A stretch of DNA of 64,000 nt from Sthenelais limicola. Its lineage: Eukaryota; Annelida; Polychaeta; Phyllodocida; Sigalionidae. Positions within the stretch are counted from its first letter, which is position 1. Each line of letters starts with the position of its first letter. The DNA lies in the NCBI GenBank assembly GCA_942159475.1, contig OW804097.1, positions 109,802,582 to 109,866,581 of the forward strand, written 5' to 3'. The translations under genes were made by a program, and so were the position numbers. Shown one piece after another: positions 1 to 10,892 of this stretch. The notes under the pieces are model-generated. The model was not told where the DNA came from and searched no databases. It saw only the letters and a program-made list of their open reading frames with translations.

Positions 1-1555
1 TGATAAATGCATCTTTATTTTGAAAAAATATTTGTAAATAATACTCAACATGCAAGGTTTGGGGTAAAAACCTATTTCAGCTAGAAATATATATAATACA
101 TCAATCAAATCACAAAATGGGGAAGGGTAAGTGCAGATTCGAAATGTATGGGGGTTTCTTTGAGTTGGTGTCAGAGAGTGAGTATGTGTGTCAGAGAATG
201 GAGTGCCAGATGTGTGACAGTAAGTGTGAATGCTAGGTGAGTGAGCAGTGCCAGGTATTGTGTCCTTTTGTGGCTGCATTATAATGAGTATTCAGACGCA
301 ATTCTGAATGCGCATTATATGCGCGATTCAGATCACACCCATATGATTGACTTCTGAAGAAAACATGTATTTGTAGATGAAATTGGTTATATAACACATG
401 TTTAATACAAACATAAATGAATATGAATGAAAACTTGATCCAACACAAGTGTGAGGCAACCAACAACATGGAAGGAAATAGACGCAATGGATTTCACATA
501 ATGGTTGCTCATGGCATGTCCATTTCACTGTGATTCAAGGCCATAAGTATCACACTTCTCTAATTTGCGGTCAATCACAAAATGATTGCAGTGCTATCCC
601 ACTCAATTGCACTCAGTGCCTGTCGGGATTTGGCCCTTGGCCCGGGTCAGAATCATCAAAAAAATATTTAGGAGCACTCAGATCTTTTCATGTTTTTATA
701 TAAATTCATATCAGAGGGAATTAAAATCTGAAGTATGGAACCATTTCTACCAGTAGCTTTGTATGTACAAGGGGCGGAAATAATGTCTAAATTATGGAAA
801 AAATTATGGAAAAAATGTGAAAAATGGCCTGTCGACTAACGGGGACATCAGGACACAATGTCAAAACCTCAAAATAAATTCATTATTTGTGTTGAATGTG
901 CCTCGAAACAAAAAGTTACACTGAAAACAGCATCAGAAATTAATATACAGTCATATAAGTTTTCATCACAGGTTGCACTGGGGAAAAGAACATCATTTTC
1001 AGGGTCAATATGTCGCCTAACGGGGACACATTGAAAGGTAGTAGATGTGGTATTTTTAATATAGAGACAAATAAATGTAATATAAAGATGAAGAAATATA
1101 TTAATATATTCCGCAGCATGTCAGTTCAGAATTGTCATTGTAAGTAAGTATCAATGCAGAGTATAAAGTTTCAATAATGTAATAAATATCTAACCATCCC
1201 GATCTCTGTGTATATGTATAAACTCTCAATGTCTGAATCCTTCAATGTTTTACTTATCAGGGATCATTATTGATATAACCTTTGTGTGGATATATATACA
1301 CATTCTCTTTTCCTTCCTCCCCTTAGGTGTCTCCATTGACCATTATAGATTTGTAAGTTCACTAAAGAAAGTAACATTAAATACAAACAGCTCATCTCTT
1401 ATAAAAAAAATGTCAGATACTCTACATATTACCGACTTTGAGATGAAGTGTATTGAAATATCGGAGAGGGAATATCATGAGAAATCATAGGATATGGTGT
1501 TAAACTCTTCTAATCTCAAACTATCTCGATCCATTTATACCATACAGTCTAATAC
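1..1555. other. AT-rich intergenic sequence, no gene seen
   Basis: Short open frames occur on both strands but none has recognisable protein features. The only local structure I noticed is a repeated word: GTCGMCTAACGGGGACA at 831-847 and again at 1012-1028, 181 bases apart. The sequence around the two words is not otherwise clearly duplicated. Confidence 0.5.
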
Positions 1556-1990
1556 ATATGTATGTGATGTGTTTCAGGAAAATGAGTCACAAGTCGCATA
1601 ATTGATATTTTTCAAAGTGTTTTTATCACAAGATCTCTTTATTGAAATGTTCTGATATTTAGGGGGTTTAACACTTATAGTCAGATAAATCCGTGTAACA
1701 AATATAAAAAAATTGTATTAAATATATCCTCGCATTTTGAAGGCCATCGTATGGAGTATATTTAGTTACTTTACTGGTAAGTACCCATCCAGAAACATTT
1801 TTTTTTTCAAAATAAAATTATCAAATTTAAAATATAGAAATACATATTATAAGGTGTCCTAGTGTTTACTATCATTAGAATCGCCTTGATCCCCTCTTTT
1901 TAAATAGGGTGATATCTCAAAGTCCATATTTTGCGACTTATGACTTATTTTCCTAAAACGGATCATACATCATTTCCACACATTTATGGT
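1556..1990 (+). repeat. Dispersed repeat family D, copy 1
   Basis: This stretch shares, in the same order, a series of words with 41455-41760, 43340-43700, the pair 44820-44943 plus 46772-47030, and (inverted) 63716-64000. The words include TTTCAGGAAAATGAGTCA, TTTTTCAAAGTGTTTTTATC, CACAAGATC, GGGGGTTTAACACTTATA, a variant of ATTGGAATCGGCTTGATC, and ATCTCAAAGTCC. No coding potential is visible. It is an old, diverged interspersed repeat whose class I cannot name. Confidence 0.7.
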
Positions 1991-2114
1991 TTAACATTTC
2001 GTTGGCCCAAATAGAAATAGTTAGCTACAACAACCTCCAAATAATATTATTACCTATCATCTAGAATTTCTATCTATACAAACATACAAGTATCATATAT
2101 ATGTTGTGACTGAC

Positions 2115-2518
2115 CTTGCTTCCAAAATGGTGACTTGAGTTCTGGGGATGTAGTCCAGGTAACTTCCCAATGTCTTGGGTGGATCATAGTCCTGAACCAA
2201 ATCCTGAATAGAAGGGATCGGTGTTGATGCCCCTCTAGCATCACTCACATCGGATGTATGGTGGTACTGATCAGCTGCATCTCTTTCAATAGGTGAATAG
2301 CAAATAGAATTCAAACTCTCATTCTGTTTTTGAACAATTTGTTGGATTCGTATACATTCTGGGCATACCCAATCAAGCAGCGTGAGGGTGAGTTTATAGA
2401 ACTGAGTGGTAGAAAATCCAGTGCCACATGTTCTGTGACGATGCTTTTGGCATTTAGAGCAAGTCAGGTACTGCTGCCGTTGGTGTATAGCCTTGTTACA
2501 TTGCCTACAGAAATGCAT
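2115..2518 (-). CDS. Exon coding a PHD-like zinc finger (gene fragment)
   Basis: The open frame starts at an ATG and its first 55 residues hold a cysteine/histidine array spaced like a C4HC3 PHD finger: C4, C7, C20, C23, H28, C31, C52 and C55. The segment HRHRTCGTG followed later by W-V-C-P-E-C resembles the finger found N-terminal to FLYWCH/MULE-like domains in many invertebrate proteins (family knowledge, not searched). Residues from about 65 on are polar and low complexity. On the minus strand the frame runs into AAG|GTCAGT at 2115/2114, a good splice donor, so the six codons after it are probably intronic. I see no matching downstream exon in 1-2100. It could be a first exon whose gene continues beyond the window, or a relic of a MULE-type transposon. 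The finger assignment is fairly secure; the function is not. Confidence 0.55.
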
Positions 2519-3765
2519 TGTATCTTTACTCTAGCACAGCAGGATGTGTTCTGGTTCTCTCATCCCAAGCAGGGGGTATATATATGTTGGAACTGCTCCA
2601 CACATTCGTTTTTGAGTAGAAAATGTGTGATACAGTTTTGAGTCGGTTCCCCAATAGCCGCCCTCTCATCCAACAGCCAAGGTCGAGATCTAAGGGGTGC
2701 GCGGTGCGAACTGCTTCTCACATGGGTTTTTGAGCAGAAAAGGTGTCAATCAATTTTGAGTCGCATCACCGCCGGTCGCCCTCTTGTTCCCCAACAAAAC
2801 TAAGACATTTATTTCCACCGTTTCCCATTGGGGGCCTCCTGTCTAAAATTAATGATACGATAATTAATCTACGTTGACTTTCCTGTACCGACGTTACGCA
2901 CCAATTATAATTTAATTTTAAATTGCTGACTTCAAAGACTTTGCTGCTATACATACCCGTGTATAGAAATATTAATAATGCATAATCAATTGTCTGGACA
3001 CAAGCACTAGCATCTACGAAACATCCCAACTAACTATGTTGTATACAAATATTTATTTACCCGATATGAGTAATTCTCTCAAATGGGTAGCATTTGATTT
3101 TAGGAGGCCCTACTTTCAGAAATAAAATTAATGATGTGCAATTAGAGTAAATTAATAGGGTTAATGATAATTTAGACTGTTGATAACCATGAGGTTAATC
3201 ATTGGTATGGAATACATGCGTAATACAATATAACACATTCTACTTATTATAGCATGAAGAGAGAATATTGGGCCTGCACACACAAGAAGCAGTGCAGTTC
3301 ATTATGCGTAATGATATTAGAAAGACTCATTACAGTTGAGCACCATATTATACACATGGTGTTTGAATGTGCGAAAGCCTATGAGCCTACTCCCTTATTA
3401 TTAGAAATATAAGAAATATTCAAGTTACTCTTCAAACTTTCAAAAGTTCATCTGTACACATTTCTCATTTGGACCCATACATGTAGAGATTTCATCTAAT
3501 CACGTCGTCAGTTTGTGACGCTACTATTAGGGGGAGAAGCATGGGAAAGCAAGGTTCACGGCAAGGTTGGGTGCGGCAATGTAGGGAGCGGGTCAGAGTG
3601 CAGTGAGCGCGGTGAGGCACACCACTTGCATGGGCGTGAGTCGCGGTAAGGTAAGGTGTCGCGAAAAGTACAGCGTGGAAAGATTTGGCGCGGCAAGGCT
3701 GGTACCCCTTTCAGACAGGTGGACATAAAATTCAAAAGAGAGAAGTGTTTTTTCGGATTGGACTC
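2519..3765. other. Intergenic sequence, no gene seen
   Basis: Upstream (minus-strand sense) of the PHD-like exon. Two similar segments near 2600-2640 and 2720-2765 share TTTTTGAG(T/C)AGAAAA and (A/C)AGTTTTGAGTCG-type words, suggesting a small local duplication. From about 3540 to 3765 the sequence becomes GC-rich and full of GGCAAGG/GCGGCAA words, then runs directly into the truncated retroelement. I see no supported gene. Confidence 0.45.
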
Positions 3766-5370
3766 CATTTTTGGGGTTCAAAATTACGTCAAAGGGGCTA
3801 CAACCCAATAAGGATAAAGTGGAGGCAATAGAATCCTATCCCACGCCCAAAACACCTAAACAAGTTAGGGCTTTTAATGGGTTGGCTAACTATTATAGAA
3901 CTTTTATCCCGGATTTCAGTAACATAATGACACCACTTTACAGCCTAACAAAAAAAGGGGTGGAATTCAAGTGGGATGAAGAATGTCGGAAAGCGTTTGA
4001 GAAAATAAAGAAAACGATTTGTACTGATGTCCTGCTCCATTATCCAAAATATAAAAAGCCTTTTGAGCTGGCGACGGATGTGTCCTCGACGGCCCTTGGA
4101 TCGGTCATCAGTCAGAGGGACAATGAGGGACACTTTAGGCCAGTGGCCTTTGCTGGTCGCTCATTAACACCCCCTGAATCGAGGTACTCAACAACAGACA
4201 GGGAACTTTTGGGAATTAAATTTGCTCTCAGAAAATTCAGGCATTATCTTTTAGGGAACAGGTGTACAATATATACCGATCATGCGGCTCTCTTGGCGTT
4301 GAACTCTAAGCGCGAGCTTTCGGGGAGGATGTATAGGTCGCTGGAAGAGATGATGGAATACAACTATGAGATCAAGTTTGTCTCAGGTAAACTTAACTCA
4401 GCCCCGGATTCTTTGAGCAGAAGGGACTACCCGGTGTCCATTAAGGACCAGAAGGAGCGACTAGCGCTACCCAAGAAGAAGGTGGTGACCTTTAATCCAA
4501 TAAAAGTAGTAAAACCATTTTCAGAAAATGACCCTTGCGAGAATTACCCGATTTTAAAGATTCGCACTAGGCCCATCTTGAAGGGATGGAAAGGAGGAGC
4601 CCCTTTTCCCAGGGAGGGGACTGGATTAGTAAGGTCGGTTCAGTCAGAATCTTACATGCTAGATAGTGTACCTGTGTTTGAGCGGGGTGAAGAGGTGCGA
4701 TTGCAGCAGGCACATGGTGTTGTCATAACAGAAGTCGAGCCGGTATCTTATAGCTCGGCGGTAGTCTCTCAGCCAGCAGTCCAGTATATGCCGAATCCTA
4801 CGAAAATAAAACAGGAAGGACATATCGTCAATATAGTGCAGACTAGGGATTCTACTAGACAGAAAACTATAGAGTCAGAGAAGCTTAGACATGAGAGGGA
4901 GAACGTTGCCAAAAATAGGGTGAAATTTAAGACGAAGATAGTGAACAAAAAAGGAGTATCTCGTTCTCACGCTCAGCCAAAAAGAGTGGTTGATAAAAGA
5001 AAGGCATTGGCGATGCAAGTGCCAAAGATAGATAGGGCTTTCTTTGGGGAATTACAAGATAAGCTTGGTATGCCGTTGTCTAGAGACGAGTTTGTCAAAG
5101 CACAATGGGACGATAACTTTTGTGTTGAAATGATGGACTATATAGAGAATGGTTTAGTACCTAAGAATACAGCAAGGGCTAGGCAGGTATTTTTGACCCA
5201 TGATCAGTTTTTCATCAATTCAGGTATGTTATGCAGGCTCCCAGCAGGGACCAAAATGAAAGATGCGGCTAGACTATACTAGGTAGTCCTACTCGAGTCA
5301 TGCATTCAACCTGTACTGGAATTGTTGCATGACAGGCCTATGGGAGGACATGTGGGAGCGATCTAATGGT
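3766..5370 (+). pseudogene. pol: Truncated Ty3/gypsy pol fragment (RT end, RNase H, linker, integrase stub)
   Basis: The frame begins at FLGFKIT, the end of a Ty3/gypsy reverse transcriptase, with no upstream RT, so the fragment is 5'-truncated. It continues with the connection (FNGLANYYRTFIPDF), RNase H (FELATDVSSTALG; STTDRELLG; YTDHAALLAL; SAPDSLSRR) and then a long basic linker of roughly 270 residues. The frame stops at 5280-5282 (TAG). Reading on in the same frame gives LLHDRPMGGHVG, the beginning of an integrase zinc-binding region, before homology is lost near 5370. It differs in sequence from the intact gypsy element at 10279-21921, so it is another family. No LTR was found on either side. 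It is a dead relic. Confidence 0.85.
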
Positions 5371-7062
5371 GGCCTCTATCTCATGATGTTTTATATGAAA
5401 AATTTCTTTAATTTTTTAAAAAATTTTCCTTGCATTCACTACAATGGCTACTGAGCAAATGTGACAGCCAGCAAAAGGCGGGAGCTGTCGCCAAGCAACC
5501 ACCACAACAAGTATGGTGGCCCATAGGTAGTGGCCGGACAAATATAATTATATACATATTTCAACAAACATCATATTTTCCATCGGGGAAACTGACAGAA
5601 TTGATTAAAATACCTCCAGACCAACATTAAAAATGCAAAAATCTAACAGTAGTAACAGTAGCCATATATAACAAGATGCCGAGTATATGGTTGGTACTTG
5701 TGCAAAGAAATCTAAATGTGTGTGATGTGTGTGTGCATAGCTGATAATGCAGTTTTAATAGCAACAATCCATATATCAACAATGCATGGGCTGGGGCCAA
5801 ACTGCAAATACAACCTTACATAATGTTAGACCTAACGAAAATGTCAAAGGGAATTAATTCATCATCAACAAAAACTTAATTCATCAACAACTAGCAACTA
5901 TAAACTTCTTTGGTACTAATCAATAGATTATATTATCAACCATCGATTAATCTATTCCAAATCATCAAGTAGTTGATATATATAGCAAGTGCAATATTCT
6001 TCACAGTTCTATGCTTGTAATTTTGTGAAACAACATCTAGTATTATACAGCAGTTGTACAGATTAATTGACACTGAACTCAAAGAGACACTGACAAAGAA
6101 CCTTTATTAATTAAAAAAAAAGAAATGTAAAGGTGTGAAATAGTACAATGGAGGTCGAGCTGGTAATTGAACCCTGGTAGTAAATTGTCAATAACGCTAG
6201 GGGGCATGGCAGAAGTGGTGGCGGTTGTAGGTTATATGAATATGCAAGATATCCCCCAATATATATTGGGGTATATCTTTGCAGGTTTAGTGCCCTTTGC
6301 AGCGTCCACCATAATATAACTAATCATGTTTAATTAATATATTATATATAGATTAATCAAACTCTTAAAGTAAGGAACATTCATATTCCATGAATGGCAT
6401 TCTTCCTTTACTTTGAGAGGTTGATGAGAGACAACTAAGTGTAATCAAGCAATAAGCTGTGCTGGTACCAAGGACAACACTCTGTGTTATGTTAGACAAT
6501 GCAGAGACACCAGTGAAAGACATCAAAGTGTTGGTAGCATTAATTAGTAATTAGCATGACGTCTCTGATGTCTGGTGATTGTCTAAAGGACCAGCACCTA
6601 AACTTGGCATGGCCAGTAGTATTGCTGGGGGACAGAGTTATTGGGAGGGATCTCTTTCCATTCAGTCTTATAAATTAGCAAATTAGTAATAATATAGACC
6701 TGTTTGCAACAAAATGCTTCTGACATTCCATATTAGTTTTGGGCATAGTTAAAAAATAGTTAACATTTGATAAACATGTACTAGTGCAAATGCTGTTATA
6801 GTATAAGGTACAACAAATCCTATATGCATGCCCTGTGGAAAGCATCCCAAGAGCCCCCCTACCCCCTACACCATCCTCTGGTCTCTGATGTTCATGATGT
6901 ACCAGAATCAATAAGACAAACATACCATCAAGAGAGACAGCAACAGTACACCATTGGTGCACTACTATAGGAGTGTCACACAACATTGCAGCAACTACTA
7001 TAATTATCATCATACCAGGTAGAGTGGGAGAAAGTAATCCTCACCTAAGAAGGAAAACCAAG

Positions 7063-7247
7063 CCAGGGGCAAACCAAGCAATACTATTTGGAGAAACAGG
7101 CGACTGCAAACCCAAGCTGTGTAGCCACATGTGAAGCAGATGGATCTACTACTAGGTGTATGATTAACAACATGGAGGTACTCAGGCAACCAGGAGGATG
7201 TGTACGGAAAGGTTCAGACACATGGACACTGGTCAGACCGGTCACAC
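7063..7247 (+). pseudogene. Broken copy of the secreted cysteine-protein exon
   Basis: The sequence matches the exon at 60179-60401 from CAGGGGCAAACC on and keeps the four cysteines in C-X3-C-X8-C-X13-C spacing. A deletion of about 130 bases at roughly 7054-7062, relative to the other copy, removes the initiator ATG and the signal peptide. An in-frame 18-base insertion precedes the donor, which is still present as CAC|GTAAGT at 7247/7248. Without the signal peptide the product could not be secreted, so I call this copy a pseudogene. An upstream replacement exon cannot be excluded. Confidence 0.65.
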
Positions 7248-7610
7248 GTAAGTTCTCAACAATGGCAGAACATTTAAATGGAGATATTTTTGTCACAGAG
7301 AAGCCCAAGGCTAGTACAGAGGTGAACACAAAGGGAGTAAACACCATCTACCCTTACACTTTTTTTCAAAAACTCAAACTGAAGATATAGAAATACTTAT
7401 TGGCAATTCTAATGTCCATCGTTGGAATTTGTTAGACCTTATCTTTTAAAACATGATTATCTCAAAATCCATCTCATGCAACTTGTGACTCATTTTACTG
7501 TGACACATCTCATATATACTTTATAAATCTATTTGTCATGTATTTTGTTTCATTGTATAAGATTCACTGGAAGAGATATATGGCCGTTTCCACCAATTTG
7601 ACAACTGGGG

Positions 7611-8167
7611 AGTGCACACACTAGAGGAGTGCACACACTAGAGTACACTAGAGGAGTGCACACACTAGTGCACTATTCTAGTGTGTGCACTCCCCTAGTG
7701 TGTGCACTCCCCTAGTGTGTGCACTACCATACCTACTGTGTACACTATTCTAGTGTGTGCACTCCTCTACTGTGTTTGCACTACCCTAGTGTGTGCACTA
7801 CTCTACTGTGTGCACTACTCTAGTGTGCATATCCATAGTGTGTGCACTCCTCTAGTGTGTGCACTCCTCTAGTGTGTGCACTCCTCTAGTGTGTGCACTC
7901 CTCTAGTATGTGCACTACCCTAGTGTGTGCACTACCCTAGTGGGTGCACTACCCTAGTGGGTGCACTACCCTAGTGTGTGCACTACCCTAGTGTGTGCAC
8001 TACCCTAGTGTGTGCACTACCCTAGTGTGTGCACTACCCTAGTGTGTGCACTACCCTAGTGTGTACACTATTCTAGTGTGTGCACTCCTCTACTGTGTTT
8101 GCACTACCCTAGTCTGTGCACTACTCTACTGTGTGCACTACTCCAGTGTGTTCACTCCTCTAGTGTG
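7611..8167. repeat. 17-bp minisatellite (copy 1)
   Basis: Tandem copies of a 17-base unit, roughly CTAGTGTGTGCACTCCC, with variants ending CCT, CCC or TTC. The first few units (7611-7665) are in the opposite orientation (GTGCACACACTAG), so the array flips strand and makes a local palindrome around CACACTAGTGCAC. The homologous array in the duplicate lies at 60768-61512 and is longer. Confidence 0.9.
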
Positions 8168-8782
8168 AGGAGATTTAATAAAGGAAAGTGCATTTAAATT
8201 GACAATTACATTTCGTAAATCTTGGCCAAACTTTGAAGCCATTATTGTTCTCTTTATGGAAGTGAGGTTGGAATGGAATGTGGTCGATTCTGTCTTTTCT
8301 ACTTGTCTGATCAATTCCAAAATAAATGTGAGTATAGTAAACACTTTGACGTTTCTAAAACTCTAATCACTTTATTCAGATGAGTAATTTCAGGGACGGT
8401 ATGGCTTGGTAAAGATCGCGTTGGCATACGGCCAATATGACGTTTTTCTGTGACGACCATTTCTCAGAAGTGTCAACCTAAATAATGCCTTTATTAAAGT
8501 CAGTTAAACTCAATCCCAGGATCTAATTCTTTCAGGATACCAAGAATAGGTCTATTCCATACTTGCAAGCCATCATTTGGTTTCAGATGGCTCCTAGAAA
8601 ATGAGGAAAAACTACCCGAAATTAGTACATCTCCATCAGAGGGAGCGTGGGTGATAATAGAGGTTCCACCCAAATGTAAACAAAGGAGCTGGTTGTGGAA
8701 AATGCTTTACTTTTGGTATTTTCTGACTCATTTCCATTTAGAACTTGGATGAATATCATGTTTAATAGAGAATGAGAGAATG

Positions 8783-9175
8783 AATGACACAAACACTTTT
8801 TCACCCTTCCCGTCCCCCTTTTGCCCCTGCATGAATGTGAAAAAATATAATATTTCATCCCCCATTAAAATAAAAGCAAAATTTGACCCCCCATGTTCAC
8901 CCCATGCCCCCCCCCCCACCTCTCTGTCTCCCCCCTCCGCACACAGACTCACCCCCCCCCCCCAATTACACACATGTTTTTGACACAAACACCTTTTCAC
9001 CCCTCCCGTCCCCCTTTTGCCCCTGCATGAATGTGAAAAAAATATAATATTTCATTGCCCATTGAAATAAAAGCAAAATTTGACCCCCCCGTGTTCACCC
9101 CACGCCCCCCCCCCCTCTCTGCCCCCCCACCTCTGCACACAGACTCACCCCCCCCAATTACACACATGGTTTTCA
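8783..9175. repeat. About 200-bp tandem duplication in a C-rich tract (copy 1)
   Basis: Two tandem copies of a unit beginning GACACAAACACYTTTTCACC and containing GCCCCTGCATGAATGTGAAA, long C runs and CACACAGACTCACC. The same doubled unit is present at 62120-62520. A GA microsatellite follows at about 9294-9310. Confidence 0.8.
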
Positions 9176-10278
9176 CCCCTATTCCCATCTCCCCTACTCC
9201 TCCCATCACCAGTATTTAATCTCAATAATAACCCATTTCATACATTTCAATACCAAACAACCTCTCCCCTAGACACCCACTTCAGAGTGTTAGAGAGAGA
9301 GAGAGAGAGAATAACCCCAACACCAACCACACAAAACACCCTCAAACAACAAACACACACCCCTACCAACAAAATCATAGCAACAAAACTTAAACATACA
9401 TATTTATTGCAACACAAATCACCCTCAACCCAACCTCTAACCCTACTCACAGCCCACAACCACACTCAGAAAAATACTTTTGGGGACATGATTAGACAGC
9501 CAGGCTCTTCCAAAACTCTACTGCCACTTCCCCCAGATGGAGCCAGATGCAGCAACCGCACCCAGTGCAGCACCAGGCACCCACCCGAAAGTAGCCCTGC
9601 ATTCTTTGAGACGGGAATCCGGGTACTTCGCAGGTGGCGTTGCGGTCGCGACAGCAGCAACTCCCGCGTAGGTGAATACAAAGGTGTTGCTAGGCTTGTT
9701 ATGCACTGTGCGCTATGTGTGCGCGGGCGTTGAAGGATGGATTTTAGGAGTTGTTCTCACTTGTGTTTAAAGTCAATGCTGATTATTGAAGTGAGAAAAT
9801 GTCTCATGACTATCAAGAAGACCTGGCCACTGTAGCTGGATCAAGATATCGCCAGAAATTAATGATTATTGGCTCTGATTGTTTCCGTAAAGCAGGTAGT
9901 TGTACCCACTAAATAAGTCCCAGTCCCTACCCCCTTTCCTGTTTTCAACAACTTTTACACCCAAGTCAGCTGCCTCCCATTGACGGGAAGCAGCGGGCGA
10001 GGGTGTTAAAACAGCATTTAGCTTATTAATTTCCACCGGTCTATTATAGGCAAACATTACCTATTAGGCCTAGCATGACTGTGAAGTTTGCTATGGTAAT
10101 CATACATTATAGTATGATTTTAACAAAGTAGGCCTATGGCAAGAGTAATAATAATAAGAGCAATAATCCGACATAGTCTGGACATAGACTTAGCTACATA
10201 TTGCGTTTCACTCAGTACAAAGTGATAGGCCTATCTATTTAATAGATTTTTGGTCATAGCTGGAATCATTCAATACAG

Positions 10279-10787
10279 TGTGGTGATATTGGGTGTAGGT
10301 GGCCGCTGAGGGTTAGTTCGTCCGAACCTCCCCAGTGGTCACTACTGGTCCGCGGGACTTTTTAGTCTAAATCATATGTTTTGCCTGTCGCCTTTTATAT
10401 ATTTAACAGCAGCCAGCTGTTGGTCGATAGTAACCACGACCTGGGTTTCTACCATTTAATGTAAGCTGTAGAGGCCATGATAAACCTCTCAGTGTGGATA
10501 GTGTTACTTAAACCACTCATTGTGAATTGTTGACTGTTGATGTATATGTCTGATGGACACCTTTGGATGAGGGTTACCTGGCTGGCCAGGTAATCCGAAG
10601 TCCACAGTCCAGTCAGGTCTGATGCGAACTGATGCCAGTTCCGAAACCTCACAATAAAACCCAAGTGAACAGGTAGCGCCTGCCTTTGTTCCTTTTGTTC
10701 TATGTAACTCTCGATTGATAAGCTTCGGATACGCCAAGGGAAACGAACCTGCGACACAGATACACTACAGTAGTCCGATTCACTACA
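10279..10787 (+). repeat. 5' LTR of the gypsy element
   Basis: 509 bases, TG...CA termini, identical to 21413-21921 except for one substitution I can see (GAAACG versus GAAACA, near 10744). Contains a TATA-like TATATATTTAA (10396-10406), a polyadenylation signal AATAAA (10653-10658) and an imperfect palindrome CCAGTGGTCACTACTGG just upstream of the TATA-like box. The short open frames inside it are not genes. Confidence 0.95.
10396..10406 (+). promoter_or_regulatory. TATA-like box in the 5' LTR
   Basis: TATATATTTAA lies about 118 bases into the LTR, a normal place for the U3 core promoter, with the AATAAA about 250 bases downstream. This ordering would place transcription start near 10425-10435. 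Confidence 0.5.
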
Positions 10788-10789
10788 AT

Positions 10790-10802
10790 TGGTGCCGTGA
10801 CC
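10790..10802 (+). other. Primer-binding site
   Basis: TGGTGCCGTGACC begins two bases after the LTR end. TGG complements the CCA end of a tRNA; the full complement would be a tRNA ending GGTCACGGCACCA. I cannot assign the tRNA. Confidence 0.75.
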
Positions 10803-10892
10803 AAACTTGGCTTTCTGTCTTATCGATTGAGTGTTGGGCTTATAGTTTTAAACTTTGCTAAAGATTTTGGTAAATCTTTGAGATGGCTGCCA

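Larger units (their letters stand above)
5574..9600. repeat. Segmental duplication block A, copy 1
   Basis: About 4.0 kb that matches 58527-62935 in the same orientation, from TTTCCAT(C/T)GGGGAAACTG through the small-protein exon, the 17-bp minisatellite and the CA/C-rich tract to GAAAGTAGCCCTGC. The copies differ by scattered substitutions, by indels in the minisatellite, and by a deletion of about 130 bases here that removes the start of the secreted-protein exon. Beyond 9600 this copy is interrupted by a transposon, and its continuation (B) resumes at 22779. Includes small hairpins near 6360-6420 and 6460-6600. Confidence 0.9.

Noticed and set aside
6675..7013. A 112-codon minus-strand frame conserved in both duplicate copies (also 59730-60068)
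   Set aside because: It is kept only because the copies are near-identical; the four differences I see between the translations all change amino acids (C/F, S/P, R/K, C/W), with no sign of purifying selection, and no domain is visible.
9080..9733. A 217-codon Pro/Thr/His-rich frame
   Set aside because: Low-complexity translation of C-rich and CA-rich DNA that crosses the boundary of an inserted element.
10449..10757. 102-codon minus-strand frames in each LTR
   Set aside because: Lie wholly inside the LTR, over the poly-A signal region; no domain, and duplicated only because LTRs are paired.
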